DNA from: Chlorobaculum thiosulfatiphilum
GTDB taxonomy: Bacteria; Bacteroidota; Chlorobiia; Chlorobiales; Chlorobiaceae
Direction: 5' to 3'
NCBI RefSeq assembly: GCF_006265165.1
Contig: NZ_VDCH01000004.1
Location: 1-64,000, forward strand
Length of the DNA: 64,000 nt
Shown piece by piece: positions 31,366 through 40,637 of the stretch; the stretch's first letter is position 1; every line of letters begins with the position of its first letter. Under the pieces are notes generated by a model that was not told the origin of the DNA, searched no databases, and saw nothing but the letters and a program-made list of their open reading frames with translations. The translations under genes and the position numbers were made by a program.

Positions 31366-34239
31366 CTAATGGGCCTCCAGCCAGTTTTTTCCGGCCCCGG
31401 TCTCCACCTCCACCGGCACACTTTTTACACCGCATTTCGCGGCGGCTTCGACCATGTTCCGCTCCACCATCTCCCTGAGCCGCGCCTCTTCGGCTGGCGG
31501 CGTCTCGAAGAGCAGTTCGTCGTGCACCTGTAAGAGCATCACCGAGCGGAACTCTCCGCTCTTCAGCTCGCGGCTGACCGAGCGCATCGCGTACTTGATG
31601 ATGTCCGCCGCCGCGCCCTGGATTGGCGTGTTCATCGTGACCCGCTCGGCGGCCTTGCGGATGTTGGCGTTCGGACTGTTGAGGTCGGGCACGTAGCGGC
31701 GGCGGCCCATGAGCGTGGTGACGTAACCGCGTTTCCGCGCCTCCTCGATGGTCGCCTGGAGCGAGGAGAACATGCCGGGATATTTGGCCATGTAGGTGTC
31801 GATGATCTCTTTGGCCTCTTTCTGCGTGATGCCGAGGCGCTGGGCGAGGCCGAAGGGCTGGATGCCGTAGAGTACGCCGAAGTTGACCTCCTTGGCCTTG
31901 CGCCGCATGTCGGGCGTCACCTCCGCCGTGTCGAAGATGACCCGCGCCGTGGCGGCGTGGATGTCCTCGCGGTTGCGGAACGCCTCGATGAGCATCGGGT
32001 CGCCCGACAGCTCGGCGGCGATGCGCAGCTCGATCTGCGAGTAGTCCGCCGAGAGCAGGAGGTTGCCGGGACTCGACGGAATGAAGGCGCGGCGAATCTC
32101 CTTGCCCAGCTCCGTGCGGATCGGGATGTTCTGTAAGTTCGGGTTCGACGACGAGAGCCGCCCGGTAGCGGTGATCGACTGGTTGAACGAGGTGTGCACC
32201 CGGCCCGTCAGCGGGTTGATCATCTTTGGCAGCGCCTCGATGTAGGTGCCTTTGAGCTTTTGCAGGCTGCGGTATTCGAGCAGGTCGGAGGCGACGGGGT
32301 GCAGCAGGGCCAGCTCTTCGAGCACCTGCACGTTGGTGGAGTAGCCGGTTTTGGTCGCCTTTCTGGCGGGCAGCTTCAGCACGTCGAACAGGATGTGGCC
32401 GAGCTGCTTTGGCGAGTCGATATTGAAGGTCTCGCCAGTGGCTTCATAAATCCGTTCGGTCAGCCCGACCAGCTCTTCATTGACCTTGACGGCGAGCGTG
32501 GCGAGGTGCGCCGTGTCGATCGAGACCCCCTCGTGCTCCATCCGGGCCAGTACGCTGACCAGCGGGAATTCGAGTTGGCGGCAGACGTCGAGCAGCTCCG
32601 GGTTTTTTTCGAGCCGCTCTTCGAGCGCGTGGCGGAGCTTGAGGGCGATGTCGGCGTCCTGACAGCCGTAGTCCGAAAGCTTTTGCGGCTCCACCTCGAA
32701 GATGCCGATGGCCGCTTTGCCCGTGCCGACCAGCTCCGAGTACTTGACGGTCTGCCGTCCGAGGTGCAGCGCGGCCAGGTCGTCGAGGTTGTGCCGCGCC
32801 TCCGGATCGAGCACGTAGCTGGCGAGCATGGTGTCGAACTCGACCGGCGCAAGCTCCACGCCATACTTTTTCAGCACGAGGATGTCGTATTTCAGGTTCT
32901 GGCCGGTCTTGCCGATGGCCGGATTTTCAAGCAGCGGCTTGAGCCTGGCGACGGTCGTTTTTGCGTCCAACCCCGGTGTGCCAAAATAGACGAAGAACGC
33001 TTCGCCGGGCTTGATCGAAAAGGAGATGCCCGCCAGCTCCGCCTCGAAGGTGTCGAGGCTCGTGGTTTCGGTATCGACCGCGAATCCACCGGAGCTTTCG
33101 AGTTTTTCGAGAAGCGTGTCGAACGCCTCCCCGGTGTCCACGAGGTGGTACTCGGAGCCTTCGCCCGCCGGAGTGAGCGGCGGATCGCCGGGATCGTCCG
33201 CACTTGCCGCCGTCGGTGCGCTCGCGTCGGAAGCGGCGGACGAGGCGGCGGGCGCGGCGATGCGCAGCACGGCGAGGGCGCGCGCGGCGATGCTCTTCAG
33301 CTCCAGCCTCGCCAGAAGCGCGAAAAGCGCTTCGGGGTCGGGCTTGCTCGCGTGCAGCGCTTCGAGGGTGAGCGGCAGGTCGAGGTTGGTGCGGATCGTC
33401 ACCAGCTCCCGCACGAGCGGCATCATCTCGCGGAATACTTCGAGGCTTTGGCGCGTCTTTGGCGTGAGTTTGTCGAGGTTGGCGTAGATGCCTTCGAGCG
33501 AGCCGTACTTTTCGAGCAGGCTGGAGGCGGTTTTTGGGCCGATGCCCTTCGCGCCGGGAATGTTGTCGGAGGTGTCGCCGGTCAGCGTCAACAGGTCGAT
33601 GAACTGCTCCGGCGGTGCGCCGAACTGCGAGGCCACCTCGGCGCTGCCGACCAGCTCGAACTCGTTCTGCCTCTTGCCGGGCTTGAGGATGCGTACGCCG
33701 TCGTGCACCAGTTGCGACATATCTTTGTCCGGCGTGACGATGAAGACCCGACAGCTCTCCTCGAACTTTCGCGCCGCCGTGCCGATGAGGTCGTCCGCCT
33801 CGAAGCCGGGCATGATGACCAGCGGAATGCCGCACGCCAGAATCAGCTCGCGGATGTCGCCGAGCTGGCTGATGAGATCGTTCGGCGGGGCGGGGCGGTT
33901 GGCTTTGTACGCCTCGTACTTTTCGTGCCGGAAGGTCTTTTCGGGGCTGTCGAACGTGACGGCGAGGTAGTCCGGGCGGTACTCCTCGATGATTCTGAAA
34001 AGGCTGGAGGCGAAGCCGAACACCGCGCCGGTCGGAGCGCCGTCACGGGTGCTCATCCGCGCCTGCTGTAAGGCGTAGAAGGCGCGGTAAACCATCGCCA
34101 TACCGTCGAGCAGGAAGAGGCCCGGCTTTTGCCTGCCCTGTATTGCGTTATCGGGATTCTTGTCTGGAACCGGGTCTGGCTGAGGCTGCGTTTCTGTCGC
34201 GGGCGCGTCGAACAGGCCCATCTGGTTGTCGCTCGTCAT
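31366..34239 (-). CDS. polA: DNA polymerase I
   Basis: This 957-aa repair and Okazaki-fragment polymerase is complete. The 5' nuclease domain is at about residues 38-310 (LLDGMAMVYRAFYALQQARM; FEADDLIGTA). The 3'-5' exonuclease has an intact first motif, GFAVDTETTSLDTFEAELAG, near residue 385, so proofreading is probably retained. The polymerase domain has SADYSQIELRIAAELSGDP (motif A), RRKAKEVNFGVLYGIQPFG (motif B) and LLQVHDELLFETP (motif C). I chose ATG 34239 because the longer upstream frame overlaps pheA in the wrong frame. The start overlaps the pheA stop by four bases (ATGA). Confidence 0.97.
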   Translation of the reverse strand: MTSDNQMGLFDAPATETQPQPDPVPDKNPDNAIQGRQKPGLFLLDGMAMVYRAFYALQQARMSTRDGAPTGAVFGFASSLFRIIEEYRPDYLAVTFDSPEKTFRHEKYEAYKANRPAPPNDLISQLGDIRELILACGIPLVIMPGFEADDLIGTAARKFEESCRVFIVTPDKDMSQLVHDGVRILKPGKRQNEFELVGSAEVASQFGAPPEQFIDLLTLTGDTSDNIPGAKGIGPKTASSLLEKYGSLEGIYANLDKLTPKTRQSLEVFREMMPLVRELVTIRTNLDLPLTLEALHASKPDPEALFALLARLELKSIAARALAVLRIAAPAASSAASDASAPTAASADDPGDPPLTPAGEGSEYHLVDTGEAFDTLLEKLESSGGFAVDTETTSLDTFEAELAGISFSIKPGEAFFVYFGTPGLDAKTTVARLKPLLENPAIGKTGQNLKYDILVLKKYGVELAPVEFDTMLASYVLDPEARHNLDDLAALHLGRQTVKYSELVGTGKAAIGIFEVEPQKLSDYGCQDADIALKLRHALEERLEKNPELLDVCRQLEFPLVSVLARMEHEGVSIDTAHLATLAVKVNEELVGLTERIYEATGETFNIDSPKQLGHILFDVLKLPARKATKTGYSTNVQVLEELALLHPVASDLLEYRSLQKLKGTYIEALPKMINPLTGRVHTSFNQSITATGRLSSSNPNLQNIPIRTELGKEIRRAFIPSSPGNLLLSADYSQIELRIAAELSGDPMLIEAFRNREDIHAATARVIFDTAEVTPDMRRKAKEVNFGVLYGIQPFGLAQRLGITQKEAKEIIDTYMAKYPGMFSSLQATIEEARKRGYVTTLMGRRRYVPDLNSPNANIRKAAERVTMNTPIQGAAADIIKYAMRSVSRELKSGEFRSVMLLQVHDELLFETPPAEEARLREMVERNMVEAAAKCGVKSVPVEVETGAGKNWLEAH

Positions 34240-35078
34240 GGATTTACCACCCCGTAGCTGCCGAGTACCCGCACCATCGTGGCGAACTCCCGGAGATTTT
34301 CGAGTGCATTGTGGACGTTCTCGTCCTCCCGGTGGCCGATGAAGTCGGCGTAGAAGAGGTACTCGAACGCTTTTTTGCGCGATGGGCGCGACTCGATCTT
34401 GGTCAAATCGATACCCCGCAGCGCAAAGGTGGCCAGCGCCCGAAAGAGCGATCCCTGCTCGTTGGGCAGCGCGAAGACAATCGAGGTCTTCGGTCGCGCC
34501 GTGTCGGGCTGGACTTTGAGATGCGACAGGTCGGGATTGTTCTCGCGAGTGATGCAGAAGAAGCGGGTGAAGTTCCACTCCTCGTCGGCGAGATTTTCGC
34601 GGAGAATGTCGAGTCCGTACAGCTCGCCGGCCCGCTTCGAGGCGATGGCGAGCGCCTTCCGGTCGCCGCTTTCCGAGATCATCTTGGCGCTTCCCGCCGT
34701 GTCGTAGGCCGCTTCGGCCTTGATGCGCGGGTGGGTTGCGATGAAGTGATGGCACTGCGCCAGCGCCTGCGGATGGGAGAGCACGCGCGTGGCCTCTTCC
34801 ACCGACGCGCCTGGCAGGCCGAGCAGGCAGTGTTCCACCTTGACGAAGGTCTCGGCGAGGATCACCACCGGACGGTGGAGCAGAAGGTCGTAGTTCTGGT
34901 GGATGCTTCCGCCGAGCGAGTTTTCGATGGGAATGGCCGCGTAATCGGCTTTTTGATCCGTGACTGCCGTGAAGACGTCATCGAAGCTTTCGCAAGGCAG
35001 CGGTTCGCCGAATCGTAGCGCTGCAATTTCACTGTACGCGCCGGGTTCTCCCTGATAAGCGATCAACCAGTTTGTCAT
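34236..35078 (-). CDS. pheA: Prephenate dehydratase
   Basis: This 280-aa protein converts prephenate to phenylpyruvate in phenylalanine synthesis. The dehydratase domain (about residues 1-185) has IAYQGEPGAYSEIAALRFGE, AIPIENSLGGSIHQNYDLLL near residue 54, and ALAIASKRAGELYGLDILRE. The C-terminal ACT domain has the Phe-binding ESRPSRKKAFEYLFYADFIG, so feedback inhibition by phenylalanine is expected. It is monofunctional, with no chorismate mutase. It is coupled to polA by a four-base overlap. The upstream region holds an imperfect inverted repeat. Confidence 0.95.
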   Translation of the reverse strand: MTNWLIAYQGEPGAYSEIAALRFGEPLPCESFDDVFTAVTDQKADYAAIPIENSLGGSIHQNYDLLLHRPVVILAETFVKVEHCLLGLPGASVEEATRVLSHPQALAQCHHFIATHPRIKAEAAYDTAGSAKMISESGDRKALAIASKRAGELYGLDILRENLADEEWNFTRFFCITRENNPDLSHLKVQPDTARPKTSIVFALPNEQGSLFRALATFALRGIDLTKIESRPSRKKAFEYLFYADFIGHREDENVHNALENLREFATMVRVLGSYGVVNP

Positions 35079-35101
35079 TCTTCGTTCTTGTATTTAATTT
35101 A

Positions 35102-35174
35102 AGGACGCCTTTGAAACCTTGCCGACCTGACCCGGCAATTGTCGGGAACCGTGGCGATTTTCAGAGGCGCTTTT
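35102..35174. repeat. Imperfect inverted repeat related to the 11288 element
   Basis: ACGCCTTTGAAA (35105-35116) is matched in inverted form by TTTCAGAGGCGC around 35159-35170, 10 of 12 positions. The arm sequence GCGCCTCTGAAA resembles GGCGCCTCTAAAAA of the 11288-11413 element. It lies between the divergent pheA and yebC genes and may be a member of the same family or a bidirectional terminator. Confidence 0.4.
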
Positions 35175-35271
35175 ATTTTATACCCTGTGGAATTTGCTTT
35201 TCTTAAAGTAAAAGAAATCTTTTCATAACCGCGTCATTTCCGGAATACCATCAATCATCGGTTTGTAATCT

Positions 35272-36027
35272 ATGTCAGGACACAGTAAATGGGCGACCAT
35301 CAAGCGCAAGAAGGCCGCCACCGACCAGAAGAGAGGAAACCTTTTCACCAAGCTCGTCAAGGAGATCACCATCGCGGCCAAAATGGGGGGCGGCGATCCG
35401 TCGGGCAACCCGCGTCTGCGCCTCGCCATCGATACGGCGCGGGCCAACTCGATGCCGATGGACAACATCCAGCGCGCCATCAAGAAGGGCACCGGTGAAC
35501 TCGAAGGCGCGACTTACGAAGAGATCACCTACGAGGGCTACGGCCCCGGCGGCATCGCGATCATCATCGAGACGGCGACCGACAACCGCAACCGCACCGT
35601 GGCCGACATCCGCCACCTGATGAGTCGCAGCGGCGGTTCGCTCGGCGAGAGCGGCAGCGTCGGCTGGATGTTCAGTCGCAAGGGTTCCATCGAGGTGCCG
35701 AAATCGGCCATCTCCGAGGATGACCTGATGGAGCTGCTGCTCGACGCGGGCCTCGAAGAGCTGGAGAGCGACGACGAACAGTACTACACCGTCCTGACCG
35801 ACGTGAAGGATCTGGAGCCGGTCAAGAAGGCGCTCGAAGATGCGGCCATTCCGTTCGAGAACGCCAAGATGGATATGATTCCGGGCAACTATGTCGAACT
35901 CGACATCGAAGACGCCCGCAAGGCGCTCAGGCTGATCGACGCGCTCGAAAACAGCGACGACGCCCAGGCGGTCTATAGCAACATGGACATCAGCGAAAGC
36001 GTGATGAATGCTCTTGACGAAGAATAA
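35272..36027 (+). CDS. YebC/PmpR-family protein
   Basis: This 251-aa protein begins [20 protein letters not shown], the invariant start of the family. It continues [20 protein letters not shown] and [18 protein letters not shown], and ends in the VYSNMDISE segment. Members act as transcription regulators or as factors that help ribosomes through difficult (for example polyproline) sequences. It is cytoplasmic. It lies three bases upstream of ruvC, a very common yebC-ruvC arrangement. Confidence 0.95.
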   Translation: MSGHSKWATIKRKKAATDQKRGNLFTKLVKEITIAAKMGGGDPSGNPRLRLAIDTARANSMPMDNIQRAIKKGTGELEGATYEEITYEGYGPGGIAIIIETATDNRNRTVADIRHLMSRSGGSLGESGSVGWMFSRKGSIEVPKSAISEDDLMELLLDAGLEELESDDEQYYTVLTDVKDLEPVKKALEDAAIPFENAKMDMIPGNYVELDIEDARKALRLIDALENSDDAQAVYSNMDISESVMNALDEE

Positions 36028-36030
36028 TTC

Positions 36031-36597
36031 ATGATTGTGCTGGGCATCGATCCGGGCAGCCGCAAGACCGGCTATGGCGTCATCGCCGGAACGGCGGAGG
36101 GCTATCGCGTCGTGGGCTGCGGACTTGTCCGCCCTCGCGCCTCGGCCACGCTGCATGAGCGCATCGCCCAGCTCTGCCTTGGCATCGACGAGGTGGTCGT
36201 GCGGCTGAGGCCCGAAGCTGTGGCGCTCGAAACGGCCTTCGTGGGGCGCAACGTCAGGAGCGCATTGATTCTCGGCCAGGTGCGGGGCGCGATGCTCGCC
36301 ACGGTCTTGAAGCACGGCTTGCCCGTGCGCGAATACGCGCCGCGCGAGATCAAGCTTGCCGTCACCGGCACCGGTTCGGCGCGAAAGGAGCAGGTGGCGG
36401 CGATGCTGTCGCGGCTGCTCGAACTTGGCCTTGAGCCGAAGCCGCTCGACGTCACCGACGCGCTTGGCATCGCGTATTGCGATCTGGCGCGGGGCGCGTC
36501 GGCCATCCGGCCTGAAGACGGGACAAAGAAAAGCGGGAACAGCCGGAGCCGGGGGTGGGCGGCCTTCGTGACTGACCACCCGGAGCTGGTGGCCTGA
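36031..36597 (+). CDS. ruvC: Holliday junction resolvase RuvC
   Basis: This 188-aa protein starts [17 protein letters not shown] with the first catalytic Asp, has [21 protein letters not shown] near residue 66 with the catalytic Glu, and [16 protein letters not shown] near 143 with the last acidic residues. It cuts Holliday junctions with RuvAB. ruvA and ruvB are not adjacent. It is three bases after yebC and about 30 bases before the phosphatidyltransferase gene, likely one operon. Confidence 0.95.
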   Translation: MIVLGIDPGSRKTGYGVIAGTAEGYRVVGCGLVRPRASATLHERIAQLCLGIDEVVVRLRPEAVALETAFVGRNVRSALILGQVRGAMLATVLKHGLPVREYAPREIKLAVTGTGSARKEQVAAMLSRLLELGLEPKPLDVTDALGIAYCDLARGASAIRPEDGTKKSGNSRSRGWAAFVTDHPELVA

Positions 36598-36627
36598 GAA
36601 TTTTCCTGGAACAAAACAAGACCGATC

Positions 36628-37182
36628 GTGCAGGGACATATTTTCAATCTTCCCAATTCGCTGAGTTTCCTGAGGATTCTCCTGATTCCCTGGTTCATTT
36701 ACAGCCTCGATGCGGGTGACACGCAAACCGCCATCATCATCATGTTTGTCGCGCTGCTCAGCGACTGGTTCGACGGCCAGACGGCCCGGTGGACCAACGA
36801 GGTCTCCGACATGGGCAAGATTCTCGACCCCTTGGCCGACAAGCTCTGCCTGGCCAGCGTCGCGCTCTACTACCTCTGGAAAGGGGAGTTGCCGCTCTGG
36901 TTCGTGACGTTCGTGCTGGTTCGTGACCTGGTGATCTTTTTTGGTGCGGCGTGGATACGTCACCGGCACAACGTATTGACGACGTCGCTCTGGCCCGGCA
37001 AATGGGCGGTGGGCTTCGTTTCGATGATGTTCATCACGATGGTCTGGCCGCTTCCCCTGTTCCGGCAGTGGCCGGTGAAGGAGTTCTTCATGTATCTGTC
37101 CGCCGCCATGCTTTTCTACTCGTTTGTAGAATACTGCATCAGGTTCTACAAAATCCAGAAAGGGGCCGAATTCAAAGCCTGA
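36628..37182 (+). CDS. CDP-alcohol phosphatidyltransferase (PgsA-like)
   Basis: This 184-aa inner-membrane protein begins at GTG 36628 (QGHIFNLPNSLSFLRILLIP). It has the family motif DGQTARWTNEVSDMGKILDP ending LADK, the D-G-x2-A-R-x8-G-x3-D-x3-D pattern, at about residues 48-72. About five hydrophobic helices follow. Such enzymes make phosphatidylglycerophosphate (PgsA) or related lipids from CDP-diacylglycerol. The N-terminal sequence NSLSFLRILLIP is typical of PgsA. It follows yebC-ruvC. Confidence 0.88.
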   Translation: MQGHIFNLPNSLSFLRILLIPWFIYSLDAGDTQTAIIIMFVALLSDWFDGQTARWTNEVSDMGKILDPLADKLCLASVALYYLWKGELPLWFVTFVLVRDLVIFFGAAWIRHRHNVLTTSLWPGKWAVGFVSMMFITMVWPLPLFRQWPVKEFFMYLSAAMLFYSFVEYCIRFYKIQKGAEFKA

Positions 37183-37433
37183 TTTTCTCCACAGCTTCCC
37201 TTTTCTCCCTAATTTCTTTGAATGCAGGATGTTACCTCTATCTTAACGCTCTCAATATGGATAAGTGTACTCAAATGATATGTCAAAGTGTATATAGGCA
37301 TTATCAAGTGTATTTATTTCAATGAGATACTGGTAGTTTACGCCCTTTTTCAGGCAGCGCCGAAGGTGTGGACAAATTGTTGATAACCTGTTGGCGAACC
37401 TGTTGGCAAGGTGTGGAAGGGCGTGAAAAACGC

Positions 37434-37461
37434 AAAAAACCCCGGAGTTCCGGGGTTTTTT
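37434..37461. terminator. Bidirectional terminator between pgsA-like and lpxC/fabZ
   Basis: CCCCGG (37440-37445) pairs with CCGGGG (37450-37455) around AGTT, with six A before and six T after, so it can terminate both the minus-strand lpxC/fabZ transcript and plus-strand transcription. Confidence 0.85.
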
Positions 37462-37488
37462 CATAACGACGTATTTTCTCGTGTCGCC

Positions 37489-38892
37489 TCAGCTCTTTTT
37501 GCTCATGACGGTGGCCATCAGCGAGGCTTCGCAGACCAGCTCGCCGCGCACGTAAGCCTTGGCGTCGAACTGGCAGACCGAGCGGCGCTTGTTGGTCATG
37601 ATCGCTTCGATGACGAGCGTGTCGCCCGGCAGCACCGGCTTGCGGAAGCGGGCTTTGTCGATGCCCATGAAAAAGACCACGGAGTCCTGGAGGTTCTCGT
37701 TGCCATTGAGCATGATGATGCCGCCGGTCTGCGCCATCGCCTCGATGATGAGCACACCCGGCATCACCGGATTGCCGGGGAAATGGCCCTGGAAGAAGGG
37801 TTCGTTCATCGTGACGTTCTTGATCGCCACGATCTTTTCGTCGAGCTTGAACTCGACGATCTTGTCGATCAACAGGAACGGGTAGCGGTGCGGCAGAATC
37901 TTCATGATCGCGTTGATGTCGAAGATCACGCCGGCCTTCTTTTCGTGCTGGAACTGGCGGGCCAGTTTGTTGCGGTCGGCGTACTTTTTGAGCTGCGTGA
38001 CGAACTCCACGTTCGAGGCGTGGCCCGGACGCGCAGCGAGAATCTGCGCCTTCACCGGCATTCCGAGCAGCGCCAGGTCGCCGAGCAGGTCGAGAAGCTT
38101 GTGGCGGGCCGGTTCGTTGGTGAAGCGCAATTCGCGGTTGTTCAGAATGCCGTTCTCGCCGAGCACGAGGTGCGAAGCGTCCACGCCGACCTTGCCCGCA
38201 AGCCCCTGAATCTGCGACTCGTCGAGCTGCTTGTCAACGATCACGATGGCGTTGTCGATGTCCGCGCCCTTGATAATGCCCTGGTTGGCCAGAGCCTCGA
38301 CCTCGGAGAGGAAGCAGAAGGTGCGGCACGGTGAGAATTCGCCGAGAAACTCCTTGTCGAGGTCGAACAGGCCGGAGTGCTGCGAGCCGAGCGCCGGGTT
38401 TTTGTAATCGACCATCACCGTCGCGCGGAAGCCGTCGAGCGGCAGGGCGACGATGTCCACGCCCTTTTCGGCATTGTGGTACTCGATGGTCTCGTCGATG
38501 ACGAGGTAATTTTTCGGCTCGTCCTGCTCGGCGATGCCCGCCGAAAGCAGCGCTTCGGCGAAGGGACGGGAGCTGCCGTCGAGCACCGGCGGTTCGGGGC
38601 CGCTGAGTTCGATGCGGCAGTTGTCGATCTGCAAGCCGTACAACGCGGCGAGCACGTGCTCGGTGGTGTGCACCTTGACCTCGCCGATGCCGATGGTGGT
38701 GCCGCGCAGCACATCGACGACGTGGTCGATCAGCGCCGGAATTTCCGGGCAATCATCGATGTCGTTTCTGACAAAAATATAACCGGTGTTGACCGGTGCG
38801 GGCTTGAAGGTGATCGTGCATTCCCGGCCGGTGTGCAGGCCGATCCCCGTGAGTGAAATTTCGTTCTGGAGGGTGCGCTGATGAATGAGCAT
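37489..38892 (-). CDS. Bifunctional LpxC/FabZ (UDP-acyl-GlcNAc deacetylase / hydroxyacyl-ACP dehydratase)
   Basis: This 467-aa fusion joins two enzymes that use or release the same acyl-ACP pool. Residues 1-300 are LpxC, the committed lipid A step, with TSLTGIGLHTGRE-type opening, VHTTEHVLAALYGLQ with the zinc His, and EPARHKLLDLLGDLALLGMP with the second zinc site. Residues 320-467 are FabZ: ILPHRYPFLLIDKIVEFKLD, then FFQGHFPGNPVMPGVLIIEA with the catalytic His and Glu. This fusion is characteristic of Bacteroidota and Chlorobiota. It stands alone on the minus strand and is followed by a strong terminator. Confidence 0.95.
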   Translation of the reverse strand: MLIHQRTLQNEISLTGIGLHTGRECTITFKPAPVNTGYIFVRNDIDDCPEIPALIDHVVDVLRGTTIGIGEVKVHTTEHVLAALYGLQIDNCRIELSGPEPPVLDGSSRPFAEALLSAGIAEQDEPKNYLVIDETIEYHNAEKGVDIVALPLDGFRATVMVDYKNPALGSQHSGLFDLDKEFLGEFSPCRTFCFLSEVEALANQGIIKGADIDNAIVIVDKQLDESQIQGLAGKVGVDASHLVLGENGILNNRELRFTNEPARHKLLDLLGDLALLGMPVKAQILAARPGHASNVEFVTQLKKYADRNKLARQFQHEKKAGVIFDINAIMKILPHRYPFLLIDKIVEFKLDEKIVAIKNVTMNEPFFQGHFPGNPVMPGVLIIEAMAQTGGIIMLNGNENLQDSVVFFMGIDKARFRKPVLPGDTLVIEAIMTNKRRSVCQFDAKAYVRGELVCEASLMATVMSKKS

Positions 38893-38997
38893 GGCTGGCG
38901 TGGGCTTGCGATGGAAAATTGCAAAGATACGAAAGTGGCGCTAACTCTTCAAATCGGGGTTTTGTCGGTTTGTCACTAAGGTTGTGGTTCTGAATCT

Positions 38998-39024
38998 TGT
39001 AGGGGCGGACCTGTGTGTCTGCCC
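38998..39024. repeat. Dispersed palindrome, family A
   Basis: TGTAGGGGCGGACCTGTGTG then TCTGCCC pairs GGGCGGAC with the GTCTGCCC side. It lies in the gap between lpxC/fabZ and the inositol monophosphatase-family gene. Confidence 0.6.
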
Positions 39025-39092
39025 TTAACCGAATCCGTCCGAACATCGGGATGTTGCGATATTATCGCTCGTCAGCTCGCAGGCGTCAATAT

Positions 39093-39893
39093 TTACACCG
39101 CGTCTCCAAAATGTCTCTGCGCTTTTTCCAGCAGCAGCCGGTGCGTCAGCGGGCTTCCGGCAAGAATGCTCGTATGGGCGAACACGTCCGGCGAACCGTC
39201 GATGCCGGTCACGATGCCGCCCGCCTCGCGCACCAGCAGTACGCCCGCCGCGAAGTCCCACGGAAAGAGCCGGTACTCGAAGAAGCCGTCGAAGCGCCCG
39301 GCGGCGGTGTAAGCGAGGTCGATGGAGGCCGATCCGGCGCGGCGGATGCCCGCCGAATCGGCGATGACATCCCGCAGCAAGCCGATGTAGTCGTCGATGT
39401 AATGGTCGTAATCCCTGAAAGGCAGGCCGGTGGCGAACAGGTAACTCCCTTTTTCATCACGAGTTGAAACGCCGATGCGCTCGCCGTTCAGGAATGCGCC
39501 CTCGCCCCGGACGGCGGTGAACAGCTCGTCGAGCACCGGCTGATACACCACGCCGACCGCGAGTTCGCCGGATGCGTCGCGCATGGCGATGCTGATGCCG
39601 AACACCGGGAACGAGTGGATGAAGTTCAGCGTGCCGTCGAGCGGATCGACAATCCAGACGCGCCCGGACGCTCCGTTGCCGCTGGTTCCCTCCTCGCAGA
39701 GCAGCCCGTCTTCCGGAAACGCCTCGGCGATGGTGGCCGCAATGGTGGCCTCGCAATGCTTGTCAACCTCGGTCACGAAATCCTTGAACTCCTTGGTGAC
39801 AATCTCTCGCTGGGAAAGTTCGCCGAATCGGGAAAGGGTGATAGCGCCTGCCGCTTTGGCCGCCTTGACGGCTGTCTGGAGTTCGAGATTCAT
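39093..39893 (-). CDS. Inositol monophosphatase-family protein (SuhB-like)
   Basis: This 266-aa Mg-dependent phosphatase has the ordered metal motifs of the family. LCEEGTSGNG holds the first Glu. WIVDPLDGTLNFIHSFPVFG near residue 80 is the D-P-L-D-G-T motif. PWDFAAGVLLVREAGG near residue 212 is the W-D-x-A-A-G motif. Members hydrolyse inositol phosphate, 3'-phosphoadenosine 5'-phosphate or fructose 1,6-bisphosphate, and SuhB also acts in rRNA transcription. The substrate here cannot be fixed. The gene is monocistronic. Confidence 0.9.
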   Translation of the reverse strand: MNLELQTAVKAAKAAGAITLSRFGELSQREIVTKEFKDFVTEVDKHCEATIAATIAEAFPEDGLLCEEGTSGNGASGRVWIVDPLDGTLNFIHSFPVFGISIAMRDASGELAVGVVYQPVLDELFTAVRGEGAFLNGERIGVSTRDEKGSYLFATGLPFRDYDHYIDDYIGLLRDVIADSAGIRRAGSASIDLAYTAAGRFDGFFEYRLFPWDFAAGVLLVREAGGIVTGIDGSPDVFAHTSILAGSPLTHRLLLEKAQRHFGDAV

Positions 39894-40091
39894 ACGCTGC
39901 GTCGTGATCGGGTGAACGAAAATTGCTGGCCCAATATATCATTTGTCAGCGAATTGCAGGGTCGGGTCTTGTGACCGTCCGGCAACGTAAAGCAGGTCAA
40001 AATCTTTGTTCACCTCGTCCGCGCGGGGAATTAACTGCCCGGAATGGGGCTTGTAGTGTGAACTTCCCGATTCGTCAACCAACCAACCATC

Positions 40092-40568
40092 ATGAACAAC
40101 CGAATTCTCACGCTCGCGCTCTGCATCGGCCTCTGCCTTGCTGTCGGCTTTGCCGGAAGCACCTTCACGCCGGAGCCTGGTTCCTGGTATTACACCACGC
40201 TCAACAAGCCGGAATGGAATCCGCCCGACTGGCTCTTTGCGCCGGTCTGGACGGTGCTGTTCATCATGATGGGCACGGCGCTTGCGAAGGTGCTCGGGGC
40301 GGGGTGGCAAAAGAACGAGGTCAAAACCGGCGTTGCGCTGTTCGCGATTCAACTGATCCTGAACCTCGGCTGGTCGGCGTCGTTTTTCGGAATGCAGTCG
40401 CCGATGAAGGCGCTGGTCGTCATTGCATTGCTTTGGATTTTCATTGTCCTGACCATGTTCGCCTTCGCCAGAGTCTCGAAACCGGCCTCACTGCTGCTCG
40501 CGCCATACCTCGCCTGGGTGAGTTTCGCCTCTTTCCTGAACTTCACCATTTTGCAACTGAATCCGTGA
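40092..40568 (+). CDS. TspO/MBR-family membrane protein
   Basis: This 158-aa protein has five hydrophobic helices and the TspO signature: GSTFTPEPGSWYYTTLNKPE, WNPPDWLFAPVWTVLFIMMG at about residues 41-60, and QLILNLGWSASFFGMQSP near 95. Bacterial TspO proteins bind porphyrins and affect tetrapyrrole levels and oxygen-related regulation in phototrophs, which suits an organism making bacteriochlorophyll. The ATG start follows directly upstream of the hydrophobic first helix. A family B repeat follows the gene. Confidence 0.93.
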   Translation: MNNRILTLALCIGLCLAVGFAGSTFTPEPGSWYYTTLNKPEWNPPDWLFAPVWTVLFIMMGTALAKVLGAGWQKNEVKTGVALFAIQLILNLGWSASFFGMQSPMKALVVIALLWIFIVLTMFAFARVSKPASLLLAPYLAWVSFASFLNFTILQLNP

Positions 40569-40576
40569 CGAGAAGG

Positions 40577-40630
40577 GGATAAGTCCTATAGGTCGTATAA
40601 GACTTATAGGACTTATAGGGCGAATAAGAC
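40577..40630. repeat. Dispersed repeat, family B
   Basis: Multiple head-to-tail and inverted copies of CTTATAGG/CCTATA fill this gap between tspO and the lipoprotein gene (for example AAGTCCTATAGG and GACTTATAGGACTTATAGGG). The copy at 27806-27853 shares the same units. Confidence 0.6.
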
Positions 40631-40637
40631 TTTGCCG

